Source: Pseudomonas sp. A34-9 (GTDB taxonomy: Bacteria; Pseudomonadota; Gammaproteobacteria; Pseudomonadales; Pseudomonadaceae). From it: DNA of 64,000 nucleotides. The stretch lies in NCBI RefSeq assembly GCF_029543085.1, contig NZ_CP119967.1, positions 3,188,501 to 3,252,500 on the forward strand, written 5' to 3'. Made by a program: the position numbers and the translations under genes. Below the pieces are notes generated by a model. It was not told where the DNA came from. It searched no databases and was given only the letters and a program-made list of their open reading frames with translations. Shown here in pieces: positions 1 through 7,687 of the stretch; within the stretch, counting starts at the first letter, position 1, and each line of letters begins with the position of its first letter.

Positions 1-292
1 GACTGCTTGCGTTCACTCGCCCTTCGGCTTTTACCGCGATTGAATGCTCGGATGAGAATTCCGTGTCTCGATTCAGAGAGCAGATCAGGGTAGGGCTGAG
101 CTGGTTGGCGTTTTCGTAATCATTGAAAGCATTCTGCAAATCCACGGTGGAGCTGAATTGCGCCGTGAACAGATTCGCGGGGCCGAGCTCAAACGATGAT
201 AACGTGAGGTCGGCAGGTGGAATGCTGGCCGTTTTTACGCAGCCAGTGCAGAGAGCAACGCTCAGGTAAATGACCGCGCGGAAGCTGTTCAT
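1..292 (-). CDS. Partial lipoprotein, candidate immunity protein of the adjacent lipase effector
   Basis: The reading frame starts at ATG 292-290 and is open to the left edge, giving 97 residues without a stop, so the C-terminus is missing. The N-terminus is MNSFRAVIYLSVALCTGC, a short signal sequence ending in a lipobox-like LCTGC with the lipidated Cys at residue 18. I see no domain I can name. The start overlaps the stop of the upstream hydrolase by four bases (ATGA), so the two are translationally coupled. Known pattern: T6SS lipase effectors are often followed by a periplasmic or lipoprotein immunity gene. Immunity function is inferred from that position only. Confidence 0.6.
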   Translation of the reverse strand, partial: MNSFRAVIYLSVALCTGCVKTASIPPADLTLSSFELGPANLFTAQFSSTVDLQNAFNDYENANQLSPTLICSLNRDTEFSSEHSIAVKAEGRVNASS

Positions 293-1023
293 TGGCCGAA
301 GATACCGTTGATTGAGTCAAAAATGAGGTCGCAGGCGGACTTCGTCCCTTGCACAGGCTCTATAAACATCCAGTCAGCAGAAGCATGGTGCCTATCAATG
401 GTTTTATTGATGGTCGGACCGGCCTCGATCATCCAACGCTCGCCGAAGTCAGCGACACCGTCAGATTGGTCAGGTGTACTGGCGTTGGCCCGGATGTTGA
501 TCCATGTTTCAGCGACCGGCGTTGGTTCAGAGAAATAGATGTCGGAACCCAGCCATACGAAGAACCCTTCACCCACTGGATCGAGTGTCACCAGATATTT
601 GATGGTGTAACCGGCTTCGGAAAGGATCTGTGACAGATGTGCCCCGTTCCATCCGCCGAGGCTGTGGCCGACGATGTAAACCGGGCAGGATTTGCTGGGA
701 ATGTTGTCGATGAAGTGAGTCTGGATATCGCCGGAACCCCTTGCATCCTTATAGCTTTTAGGGATCCCCGTGTATTTCGCCTTCAGCTTGGCGTTGCCGG
801 CTATTTTGGCGTCGAGCAGTTTTTGTGCGTCATCGATATTGTGGAACGCGCCCTGGAAATAGTATTTCTCTTGGTCGGCAGCCCCACCAATGAAAAAAAC
901 GATCGCCTTCTTCGCTGGAACGGGGGCCGTCTTTACCGATTGATCCTTTACGAGTGTTAACGTCGGCGTGACGGCGAGACTCGCGGTATTACCATTGGGA
1001 AGCTGGATTTGCTCTGCCGGCAT
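289..1023 (-). CDS. Alpha/beta-hydrolase (lipase-like), probable T6SS effector
   Basis: A 244-residue protein with the serine hydrolase nucleophile elbow GHSLGG at residues 119-124 (Ser121), preceded by the hydrophobic strand PVYIV. An earlier strand (AIVFFIGGAAD, residues 40-50) fits the start of the hydrolase fold and its oxyanion region. No signal peptide is visible, as expected for a protein loaded on a T6SS tip. It lies 4 bases downstream of a PAAR gene and overlaps a lipoprotein gene. This order, PAAR then lipase then lipoprotein, matches cargo-effector and immunity modules of the Tle (phospholipase) type. Which Tle family it belongs to, and its substrate, cannot be told from sequence alone. 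A non-secreted esterase is the alternative. Confidence 0.75.
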   Translation of the reverse strand: MPAEQIQLPNGNTASLAVTPTLTLVKDQSVKTAPVPAKKAIVFFIGGAADQEKYYFQGAFHNIDDAQKLLDAKIAGNAKLKAKYTGIPKSYKDARGSGDIQTHFIDNIPSKSCPVYIVGHSLGGWNGAHLSQILSEAGYTIKYLVTLDPVGEGFFVWLGSDIYFSEPTPVAETWINIRANASTPDQSDGVADFGERWMIEAGPTINKTIDRHHASADWMFIEPVQGTKSACDLIFDSINGIFGQ

Positions 1024-1027
1024 GTTT

Positions 1028-1525
1028 TCAATCTTCCAGAAATAGTTTGAAGGTTTCTGCCACGTGTGAACTCACAACGTGCGTGAACCCCAGCGAATCA
1101 CTGGTTCCGTACTCGAAACTGCCGTCAGCGCGTTGAATGGCATAGCCATGATTAGGCATGGGTTCACCGGTGCTTTCGTCGATCAGCTTGATCCTGTCGC
1201 TGAAGTGCACCGGCATCGGCAGCAGGCCGCTGAAAGGTGCCGAGACGAATGTGTCGCCGATGATGACTGTTCCGGAGCCACCCACCACGACATTGCCGTG
1301 TCCGCCCGTGCTGTCTATCGTCGCAGCGTTCAAACCGTTGATGAAGACGGTCGAGCTGACGCCCCCCGTGATTGGACTGCCGCAAGCGGACTTGTCGGTC
1401 ATCCTGGCGGCAGCAAGCCCGTCAAAGTTTACGTTGGGTGAGCCACTGGCAATTGGATTGGTGCCATGTCCCGGAAGAGGGCAACTAGTAGGGTCCGAGA
1501 GGCGCGCAGCAGGTTTTCCGCTCAT
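1028..1525 (-). CDS. PAAR-domain T6SS spike tip protein with C-terminal extension
   Basis: This 165-residue protein opens with MSGKPAARLSDPTSCP and runs through the Gly/Asn-rich short-strand repeats of PAAR proteins (for example SGSPNVNFDGLAAARMTDKS, then GGHGNVVVGGSGTVIIGD) to about residue 95. PAAR domains form the sharpened cone on the VgrG trimer. The remaining 70 residues (LIDESTGEPMPNHGYAIQ onward) look like the small beta-rich adaptor domain often placed between a tip protein and its cargo; that reading is inferred. GGAA about 6 bases before the ATG is the likely ribosome site. It is the first gene of a three-gene minus-strand operon with the hydrolase and lipoprotein. No VgrG or other T6SS structural gene is in the window, so this is an orphan tip/effector island. 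Confidence 0.85.
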   Translation of the reverse strand: MSGKPAARLSDPTSCPLPGHGTNPIASGSPNVNFDGLAAARMTDKSACGSPITGGVSSTVFINGLNAATIDSTGGHGNVVVGGSGTVIIGDTFVSAPFSGLLPMPVHFSDRIKLIDESTGEPMPNHGYAIQRADGSFEYGTSDSLGFTHVVSSHVAETFKLFLED

Positions 1526-1928
1526 GGGAAGTTCCGTTTCAAGAGGTCAGATCGGGCAGCTGTGATGAATAGCCAGCGCGCAGGGCACGATGGCTATTCG
1601 TTGAGTGATGTCGTGCAGTGACGGCCGGGTAGCGGCGTTTGAATGTGCGTTCAACGCGGCGGGCCAGAGAATGGCAGCCTTAAGCAGTCGTGGTGACCGG
1701 GGCTTGCAAAGCTGTGGGGCAAGGTCCGCGAGACATTGACCCCGTGGACACCCGGACGGATGCGAGTGCTCGCCTTCAATCACACCGGTGGCGGTTGAAG
1801 AGGCGAGGGGCACAAGGGCCTGCATACATGAGGCATGCATAAAATCTTACCGTCCTTGGAAATTTCGTCGCGAAGAATGCCGCAAGTCATTGTTGCGTTC
1901 AACCCTGTTCAGGATTGCCAGCGCGGAC
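1526..1928. other. Gene-free gap between PAAR operon and LysR gene
   Basis: About 400 bases with no convincing gene. A 97-codon open frame at 1547-1840 on the minus strand has a Cys/His/Pro-rich composition and no recognisable domain, so I do not call it. The PAAR operon promoter should lie here on the minus strand, but I see no clear -35/-10 pair. No REP element or terminator hairpin stands out. Confidence 0.4.
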
Positions 1929-2843
1929 TCAGAGGCTATCCGGATCGCCAAAAAACATCTGAATCCGCGACCGCAACCAACGCTCACCCGGATCATTGTC
2001 CTGCGACCCACGCCAGGCCATGTGCAGCTCAAACGTGCGCGTCGGCAACGGCGGATCTTCCGCACGAACGCCGCCAGCCGCTGTCAGCGCATCCGCCGTG
2101 TAATCCGGCACGGTCGCGACGATGTCAGTACCGGCCAACAATGTACTCAACCCGTTGAACTGCGGCACGGCCAACACCACATGCCGTTTGCGCCCCAGTT
2201 TCTCCAATTCTTCATCGATGAAACCACTGAGATCGCCGGCAAACGACACCAGCGCATGCGGACGCGCGCAATAGTCATCCAGGCTCAACGGGCCCGGCAC
2301 GGTATCAGCGCGCAACAGTTTCGGCTGGCTGCGACGCAACACTTTGCGTTTGGCGTTGGCCGGCAGGTCGGTGGTGTAGCTGACGCCTATGGAGATTTCG
2401 CCGGAGGCCAGCAACCCGGGCATCAGGATGTAATTGACGCGGCGCACCACCAGCACGATCCCCGGGGATTCGGCGCGCAGGCGTTTGAGCAGCATCGGCA
2501 GCAGGGCGAATTCGACGTCGTCGGACAAACCGATCCGAAATACCGATGTGCTGGTCGCCGGGTCGAATTCGGCTGCACGGCTGACGGCGGTCGAAATCGA
2601 ATCGAGGGCCGGGGACAGCAGGGCGAAGATTTCCACCGCGCGGGCGGACGGCTCCATGCTGCGCCCGGTGCGTACAAATAGCGGGTCATCGAACAGGCTG
2701 CGCAGGCGCGAGAGCGCCGCACTGATCGCCGGCTGCCCAAGAAACAGCTTTTCTGCCGCCCGGGTCACACTGCGCTCGTGCATCAATGTTTCGAATACGA
2801 TCAACAGGTTCAGGTCGACACGACGCAGGTCATTACGATTCAT
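1929..2843 (-). CDS. LysR-family transcriptional regulator
   Basis: A 304-residue protein with the LysR layout: an N-terminal winged helix-turn-helix (DLNLLIVFETLMHERSVTRA, then AISAALSRLRSLFDDPLF) and a C-terminal periplasmic-binding-like effector domain. I take the ATG at 2843, giving MNRNDLRRVDLN, because LysR proteins usually begin 5-10 residues before this motif and AGGA sits about 8 bases upstream; a frame extension to 2906 adds 21 residues that do not belong to the family. The gene is divergent from an MDR oxidoreductase, the classical arrangement in which a LysR protein regulates its neighbour. The effector is unknown. Confidence 0.9.
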   Translation of the reverse strand: MNRNDLRRVDLNLLIVFETLMHERSVTRAAEKLFLGQPAISAALSRLRSLFDDPLFVRTGRSMEPSARAVEIFALLSPALDSISTAVSRAAEFDPATSTSVFRIGLSDDVEFALLPMLLKRLRAESPGIVLVVRRVNYILMPGLLASGEISIGVSYTTDLPANAKRKVLRRSQPKLLRADTVPGPLSLDDYCARPHALVSFAGDLSGFIDEELEKLGRKRHVVLAVPQFNGLSTLLAGTDIVATVPDYTADALTAAGGVRAEDPPLPTRTFELHMAWRGSQDNDPGERWLRSRIQMFFGDPDSL

Positions 2844-3031
2844 CTGGAGTCCTGGCAGAGTCATCAAGCTTGACGAGAGCGGCCATATGAGAACAATGGC
2901 CGGCATGAATCTTACGGGGAAAGGCTGGTACTCTGCACCGGAAAATTCAGCTTAACTGAGACGGTGGCAGCAGTTTTTCATGGATTTTGCCAATGCCGCC
3001 CCTGCTGCGGAATCAATGACAGGCATGTCGA

Positions 3032-3041
3032 CTATTAATAG
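3032..3041. promoter_or_regulatory. Palindrome CTATTAATAG, candidate LysR operator
   Basis: A perfect 10-base palindrome in the 269-base divergent spacer between the LysR gene (start 2843) and the oxidoreductase gene (start 3113). LysR proteins bind interrupted AT-rich dyads in such spacers. The assignment rests on position and symmetry only; the site could equally be part of a -10 element. Confidence 0.3.
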
Positions 3042-3112
3042 CCACTGATGGTCTTGGGTCAAAAGCCCAGATAGAGTTCATGGCATTAGAGGTTACTTTG
3101 ACGAGGTTTGCG

Positions 3113-4135
3113 ATGTCCCGCACGATCCGTTTTCACAAGTTTGGTCCGGCCGAGGTGCTCAAATGCGAAGAGCATGCGGCCGCGCAGCCAGGTCCTGGCG
3201 AAGTGCAGGTGCGTGTCGAGGCAATCGGCATCAGCTGGTACGACACCCTTTGGCGTCAGAACCTGGCGTCGTCCCAGGCACGTCTGCCATCGGGCCTTGG
3301 CCATGAAATGGCCGGTGTGGTCACGGCCGTGGGTGCCAACGTCGAGGATCTGTCCGTCGGTGACAAGGTCGCGAGTTTCCCGGCTGAGAGCCCAAACGAT
3401 TATCCGGTCTACGGCGAGTCGATTGTGCTGCCGCGTACCGCACTGACCCGTTATCCGGACGTGCTAAGCCCAATCGAAGCCAGCGTGCATTACACGCCGT
3501 TGCTGATTGCCTACTTTGCCTACGCCGATCTGGCGCGGGTCAAGCCGGGGCAATTCGCTCTGGTCACGGACGCCAGCCATTGCGCCGGTCCTTCGTTTGT
3601 CCAGTTGGGCAAGGCGATGGGCGTGCGGGTGATCGCCGCGACCAAAGAAGCCGAAGAGCGCGAGTATCTGCTGTCCCTCGGCGCTGAAAAGGTCATCGTC
3701 ACTGAAGAGGAAGATCTGTTGATGCGAATCAACAAGATCACCGACAACCGTGGTGTCGACGTGGTGTTCGACGGTCTCGGCGGCCCACAGATGTCGCTGC
3801 TTGGTGATGTGCTGGCACCGCGTGGCAGCCTGGTACTTTACGGGTTGCAGGGCGGCAACCAGACGCCGTTTCCGGCCTGTGCAGCGTTCCAGAAGAACAT
3901 TCAGTTTTTCGTGCACTGCATCGGCAACTTCACCGGCAAGCCAGAACTGGGCATCACTCAGGACCACGTCGCATTACAACGTGCCTTGCGTGACATCAAC
4001 CAGTTGACCGCTGATCGTGTGTTGCTGCCGCTCAAGACGCGTGTATTCCCGTTCAACGAATTCGTCGAAGCGCATCGCTACATGGACGAATGCCCATGCC
4101 GCGAACAGGTTGCCCTGCAAGTCGAACCGGCGTAA
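3113..4135 (+). CDS. MDR-family zinc-type alcohol dehydrogenase / quinone reductase-like protein
   Basis: A 340-residue medium-chain dehydrogenase/reductase. The N-terminal GroES-like domain carries GISWYDT in place of the catalytic-zinc Cys region and the GHEMAGVV segment; the Rossmann part includes ALVTDASHCAGPSFVQLGKA and DVVFDGLGG. The lack of the usual zinc-ligand Cys near residue 40 points to the quinone-reductase side of the family, with NADPH-dependent reduction likely; the substrate cannot be deduced. I start at ATG 3113 (MSRTIRFHKFG) because ACGAGG precedes it at good spacing; a frame extension to 3080 adds 11 unrelated residues. It is probably controlled by the divergent LysR gene and ends before a strong hairpin at 4147. 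Confidence 0.85.
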   Translation: MSRTIRFHKFGPAEVLKCEEHAAAQPGPGEVQVRVEAIGISWYDTLWRQNLASSQARLPSGLGHEMAGVVTAVGANVEDLSVGDKVASFPAESPNDYPVYGESIVLPRTALTRYPDVLSPIEASVHYTPLLIAYFAYADLARVKPGQFALVTDASHCAGPSFVQLGKAMGVRVIAATKEAEEREYLLSLGAEKVIVTEEEDLLMRINKITDNRGVDVVFDGLGGPQMSLLGDVLAPRGSLVLYGLQGGNQTPFPACAAFQKNIQFFVHCIGNFTGKPELGITQDHVALQRALRDINQLTADRVLLPLKTRVFPFNEFVEAHRYMDECPCREQVALQVEPA

Positions 4136-4146
4136 GCCTTGCCATC

Positions 4147-4170
4147 AGAGTCCGTGGCCCCACGGACTCT
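4147..4170 (+). terminator. Hairpin terminator after MDR gene
   Basis: An 11-bp perfect stem, AGAGTCCGTGG pairing with CCACGGACTCT, follows the oxidoreductase stop by 11 bases. The downstream tract is only moderately T-rich (TGTGCGTTT), so efficiency is uncertain. Confidence 0.6.
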
Positions 4171-4683
4171 TGTGCGTTTACCTCCCTCCTGAAAAACAGA
4201 GCTCTCTGGTGCAGCACACGGGGACCGTTCAGCAACTGAACTGGTTTTTGCTCTCGATCTGTATCTTCTAATCACAATGTAAGCCCTGATAATTGAATGA
4301 TTACTTTCATCTCAAGGAATGAGCCATGGGTGTGCATTCAATTTGTCCTGCGCGATATCAAACGAATAAATCGATTGATCAAGCCAACTTTTGTTTAATT
4401 GTTGTAGGGCTATTCGGAAACTGCTTCTCTTTTTCTTGTACTCACTTGCCGTGGGACATTGTGGGAAGTTTCCTAGGACAGCGTCCAGAAAAAAATATTC
4501 CTGCAATTACAGTGGCTTGAGGCTGCTGGTCGGTCGCTGAATGGGTTTTTACAGCTCAAGTGTTTCAAATAACTACAAACTTGTAAGTGTTAGCATTCGA
4601 ACGTCTATTACTTATTGATGAATTGTCGCCAGACTGATTTTCAGTCCGCGCGGCATGAAACTTTCGATACCGGGTAAATACCG
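4171..4683. other. AT-richer intergenic region with one doubtful 64-codon frame
   Basis: A gap of about 510 bases that is visibly lower in GC than its surroundings between about 4240 and 4620. A 64-codon frame at 4326-4520 (plus) has AAGGA seven bases before its ATG and would encode a peptide with a hydrophobic middle (FCLIVVGLFGNCFSF), but its codon use is unlike local genes. I regard it as at most a small unknown membrane peptide. The promoter of the 4684 gene should lie in this gap. Confidence 0.3.
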
Positions 4684-6135
4684 ATGAGCACGATCCATGA
4701 TCAGGCAATGAACTATGTCTACCAGCAAGTATTGCAACGTTTGCTGAGTTTCTTCTCTCGCGCGGAACGCACGGCGTTGCAGTTGCTGATCCAGCGACTG
4801 GAAGTCGCCGCCGGCGGTATGGAGAACATCGGTCATTTCAAGGTTCTGGTGAACCAGTCAGGGTCGCGCGACAGTTGTTATACGCTGGCCCTTTTACGGG
4901 CTGCACAACTGACCATCGCTGGCCGATCCCCCGCGACCTTTCAGTTGCGGGTCGCCAACCTGCGTTGGAACGGCAGCAGCCAGGCGTCCCTGCAAAACAT
5001 GCATCGCAGCTACAGCGCGCTGTTTCTGTATGACGATCCACGAGTCGAACTGGTTATGGTGGATCACCGCGAGGTCCTGCCGTTTGACCATCAGGCACCC
5101 ATTGGCGAGGCGGGGCGTGAAGCCAACCGCATCAATCTGCTGCTGATCGGGCATCGTCGAACCTGGAACGAAACGCTCGAACTGTGGGATGACGCTTATC
5201 TGGCCACTGCCGAGTTCTACGGTCAGGTTGCCCGCTGGAACAATGGCGTCGATGCGATGGTCGGCAGTGAATCCGTGCGCCGTCAGGGTCACTTCCTTGA
5301 GGGATTGGCGCGCGCCGCGCAGAAAGCCGCGATTGCCGGGCCGCAGGTGAGTTCTCTCGGCTTTGACATGCTGTTCCCGCTTCTCGATGGACTGGGTGGC
5401 GATTATTACCGCGAGTTTTATCCCGAAGACGAGCGGGTAGCCTGGCGTCCCGAGGGTCAATTCGAGGCCTGTCGGCGCACCAGTTTCATCAGTATCAACG
5501 ACATGATTGTCGGCAAGCTCGAAGAACGCTGGCCCTTGTTGAGTGATTTTCTCGGTTTCCAGGCTGATGACCTGACGCTTTATCAAGGTGATAACGAACA
5601 TGTCGAACCTCTGGTAGCCGCGCATCTGCGGGGCTTGCAGGCGCACTTCATCGAGGGGCGGACCTACGAGGCTGGCGTCAGCGATTACCTGAAAAACAGC
5701 CTGATATCCATGCGGCAAAAACAGGTTCCCGAACCTGTCTGCGAACAGTTGTTGGCGAGTTTCGGCAATCTGCAGGAGCCCGAGTATCTGCGCAAGAAGG
5801 CAGAAAGCGCTCTGCTGGCCAATTTTGAACTGAATGAAACCCAGCTGACGTGCCTGCTGTTTTCACCATTCATCAATGCTGGCGACGGCCTCGAGCGGTT
5901 TTTGCGCAATTGTCACCCCGGCATGCTGGTGGCGCTGCCGGATCTGCACCGGGCGATGCAGGGCCTGCATGCGCCGGAACAGGTCATGAAATGGATGACG
6001 GATGTCAGTGGGCTTCCGGTCAAGCTGATTGTGCGCCTGTATGCAATGGGGCCTGTGCATATGCCTGCTGCCGGTGCAAAAGCCTCGCAGGACCCGGTCG
6101 TTGAACCGACAGATGATCGATCAGCGGAGGGATGA
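4684..6135 (+). CDS. Conserved-looking hypothetical protein, 483 aa
   Basis: I do not recognise a family. The protein is soluble in appearance, with no signal peptide or membrane segment. The first 60 residues are helical (AERTALQLLIQRLEVA), followed by an alpha/beta-looking part (YSALFLYDDPRVELVMVDHREVLPF, residues roughly 120-145). The C-terminal third is helical and rich in Leu/Glu, ending in an unstructured Asp/Glu/Pro tail. Codon use is typical of the window, so it is a real gene. It is followed after 49 bases by a MocR-type regulator on the same strand, suggesting co-transcription. No function can be given. Confidence 0.75.
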   Translation: MSTIHDQAMNYVYQQVLQRLLSFFSRAERTALQLLIQRLEVAAGGMENIGHFKVLVNQSGSRDSCYTLALLRAAQLTIAGRSPATFQLRVANLRWNGSSQASLQNMHRSYSALFLYDDPRVELVMVDHREVLPFDHQAPIGEAGREANRINLLLIGHRRTWNETLELWDDAYLATAEFYGQVARWNNGVDAMVGSESVRRQGHFLEGLARAAQKAAIAGPQVSSLGFDMLFPLLDGLGGDYYREFYPEDERVAWRPEGQFEACRRTSFISINDMIVGKLEERWPLLSDFLGFQADDLTLYQGDNEHVEPLVAAHLRGLQAHFIEGRTYEAGVSDYLKNSLISMRQKQVPEPVCEQLLASFGNLQEPEYLRKKAESALLANFELNETQLTCLLFSPFINAGDGLERFLRNCHPGMLVALPDLHRAMQGLHAPEQVMKWMTDVSGLPVKLIVRLYAMGPVHMPAAGAKASQDPVVEPTDDRSAEG

Positions 6136-6164
6136 ACGTGAGCCTCGTGCAGGGAGATAACGCC

Positions 6165-6188
6165 ATGCCAACGGATGCGAGCTTGTGA
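6165..6188 (+). other. Seven-codon mini-ORF overlapping the MocR start
   Basis: ATG at 6165 with AGGGAGA eight bases upstream opens a frame MPTDASL that stops at TGA 6186-6188, overlapping the GTG start of the next gene at 6185. The Shine-Dalgarno match is better than that of the MocR gene itself. It may feed ribosomes to the GTG start by termination-reinitiation. This is inference from sequence only. Confidence 0.3.
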
Positions 6189-7582
6189 AAGCGGCGAGGC
6201 AGAATGACTTTGTTTATCAGGCGGTATATCGATACCTCACGCTGCTGATAGACGAGGCGGGCAGTGGCTCGGCGGTGCGCTTGCCATCACTGCGACAATT
6301 GGCGGATCGGCTCAATGTGTCGATCTCGACGGTCCAGTACGCCTATTCGCTGTTGGAAAAGGAAGGCAGGGTCTATTCAATCGCCAAATCCGGATACTAC
6401 GCGCAAGCGCTGCACGTGTCGGACTCACCCGACAGTGGCAGTGATTTGCTGGAAACCGTTTACGTCAATGCCAGGCGCCCGGGCATGTGTGTGCTGAGCG
6501 CCGATGAGCCGGCCTCTCTGCAACCGCTGGACAGTCCATTACTGATGCTGGAGCGGGAACTGCTGCGTCAATATCCGCGCCAGCCGCAAGCGCTCCTGCA
6601 ACCTTGCGGAGAGCTTGAACTGCGCACGGTAATGGCCGCGCGTTATACCTCGTCGACCGCCAATTACTGGCGTGCGGATGACGTCTACATCGGCGCTGAT
6701 CTGCGCGGTGTCCTGGACATTCTGATTTCCGTGCTCGAGTTGCGTCGCGCCACCGTGGTCGTCGAATCGCCCTGTGACTGGGTGATCCTGCGTCTGCTGG
6801 AAGCCTGCGAGGTGCGTGTTATCGAACTGCCGTTTGCCGGTGGCGTGATTGATCTGCAGCGGCTGGAGTCGGTGCTCAAGAGTGAGTCGGTGCGTTTGAT
6901 CCTGTTGTCTTCGGCGTTGAGCATGCCACGGGGTAGCCTGATACCGCTGAGCAACCAACAGGCCGTCGCGCATTTGCTCGGGCGCCATGGCACTTGGGTG
7001 CTGGAAAACGATTGTTACAGCGAACTCCACGAAGGAGGGGACGCCCAACGATTGCGCGACTGGCTGGACCCCGATCGTCTGCTGGTGTTTTCCACGTTCG
7101 AGAAGTTCATCGGTGCCGAGGCACCTTTCGGCATATTGCTCTCACGGCAGTGGCGCAACGAGTTGCAGCGGCATTTTCTGTTGCGCGCGTTTCGCTTGTC
7201 GCCGATCCGTCAGAAGGCCGTTGCCAGGCTGGTGGCGGGTGGTCGGCTGGATCAGCATTTGTTGATACTGCGACGAATGCTCAAGGAGCGTCGCACGCAA
7301 TTGATTGAGCTATTGCGCGAACGTCTCGGCGATGCGTTGCAGGTTGTCGAACCACAAGGTGGCGCGACCGTGTGGGTGCGTTCTTTGCGGCCGGTCAACA
7401 TGGCGCAAGTGTTCCAGCGCCTGTTGAGGCAGCAGATCATTATTGCGCCGGGCGAGCTGTTCAGCTTGCAAGGCCTGCATGCGCAGCATGTGCGGTTGAG
7501 CCCGCTGAGCCACGGCGAGCATGACCTGACCCGCGTGGTCGGCCTGCTCGGTGACGCCTTGCGCCTGGCACCCGGTGAATAA
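6185..7582 (+). CDS. MocR-type regulator (GntR wHTH fused to fold-type I aminotransferase)
   Basis: A 465-residue protein. Residues 10-75 are a GntR winged helix (LPSLRQLADRLNVSISTVQY, then YSLLEKEGRVYSIAKSGYY); residues about 120-460 are an aminotransferase-like domain. The PLP lysine equivalent is K307 in FSTFEKFIGAEAPFG, matching the SFSK-type motif of the family. Known MocR members use PLP or an aldimine as the sensed ligand and regulate vitamin B6, GABA or amino-acid genes; the target here is unknown. It starts with GTG; no better in-frame start is visible. It sits 49 bases after the unrecognised 483-residue gene and about 100 bases before pgm. Confidence 0.88.
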   Translation: MKAARQNDFVYQAVYRYLTLLIDEAGSGSAVRLPSLRQLADRLNVSISTVQYAYSLLEKEGRVYSIAKSGYYAQALHVSDSPDSGSDLLETVYVNARRPGMCVLSADEPASLQPLDSPLLMLERELLRQYPRQPQALLQPCGELELRTVMAARYTSSTANYWRADDVYIGADLRGVLDILISVLELRRATVVVESPCDWVILRLLEACEVRVIELPFAGGVIDLQRLESVLKSESVRLILLSSALSMPRGSLIPLSNQQAVAHLLGRHGTWVLENDCYSELHEGGDAQRLRDWLDPDRLLVFSTFEKFIGAEAPFGILLSRQWRNELQRHFLLRAFRLSPIRQKAVARLVAGGRLDQHLLILRRMLKERRTQLIELLRERLGDALQVVEPQGGATVWVRSLRPVNMAQVFQRLLRQQIIIAPGELFSLQGLHAQHVRLSPLSHGEHDLTRVVGLLGDALRLAPGE

Positions 7583-7687
7583 CGTTAAAAAACATCGGGA
7601 GTGTCCCGGATAGATCCCATCGCACTGCGGTCAAACTGCCAGTAAACTGCGCTCTATTCCTGAACCACTCTATTTCAGAGGTTTTGC

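Noticed and set aside
1547..1840. A 97-codon minus-strand frame upstream of the PAAR gene
   Set aside because: It has an odd Cys/His/Pro composition, no domain and no good ribosome site. It could be a T6SS leader gene but nothing supports it.
1788..2681. A 297-codon plus-strand frame opposite the LysR gene
   Set aside because: Gln/His/Arg-rich mirror of a clear LysR coding sequence.
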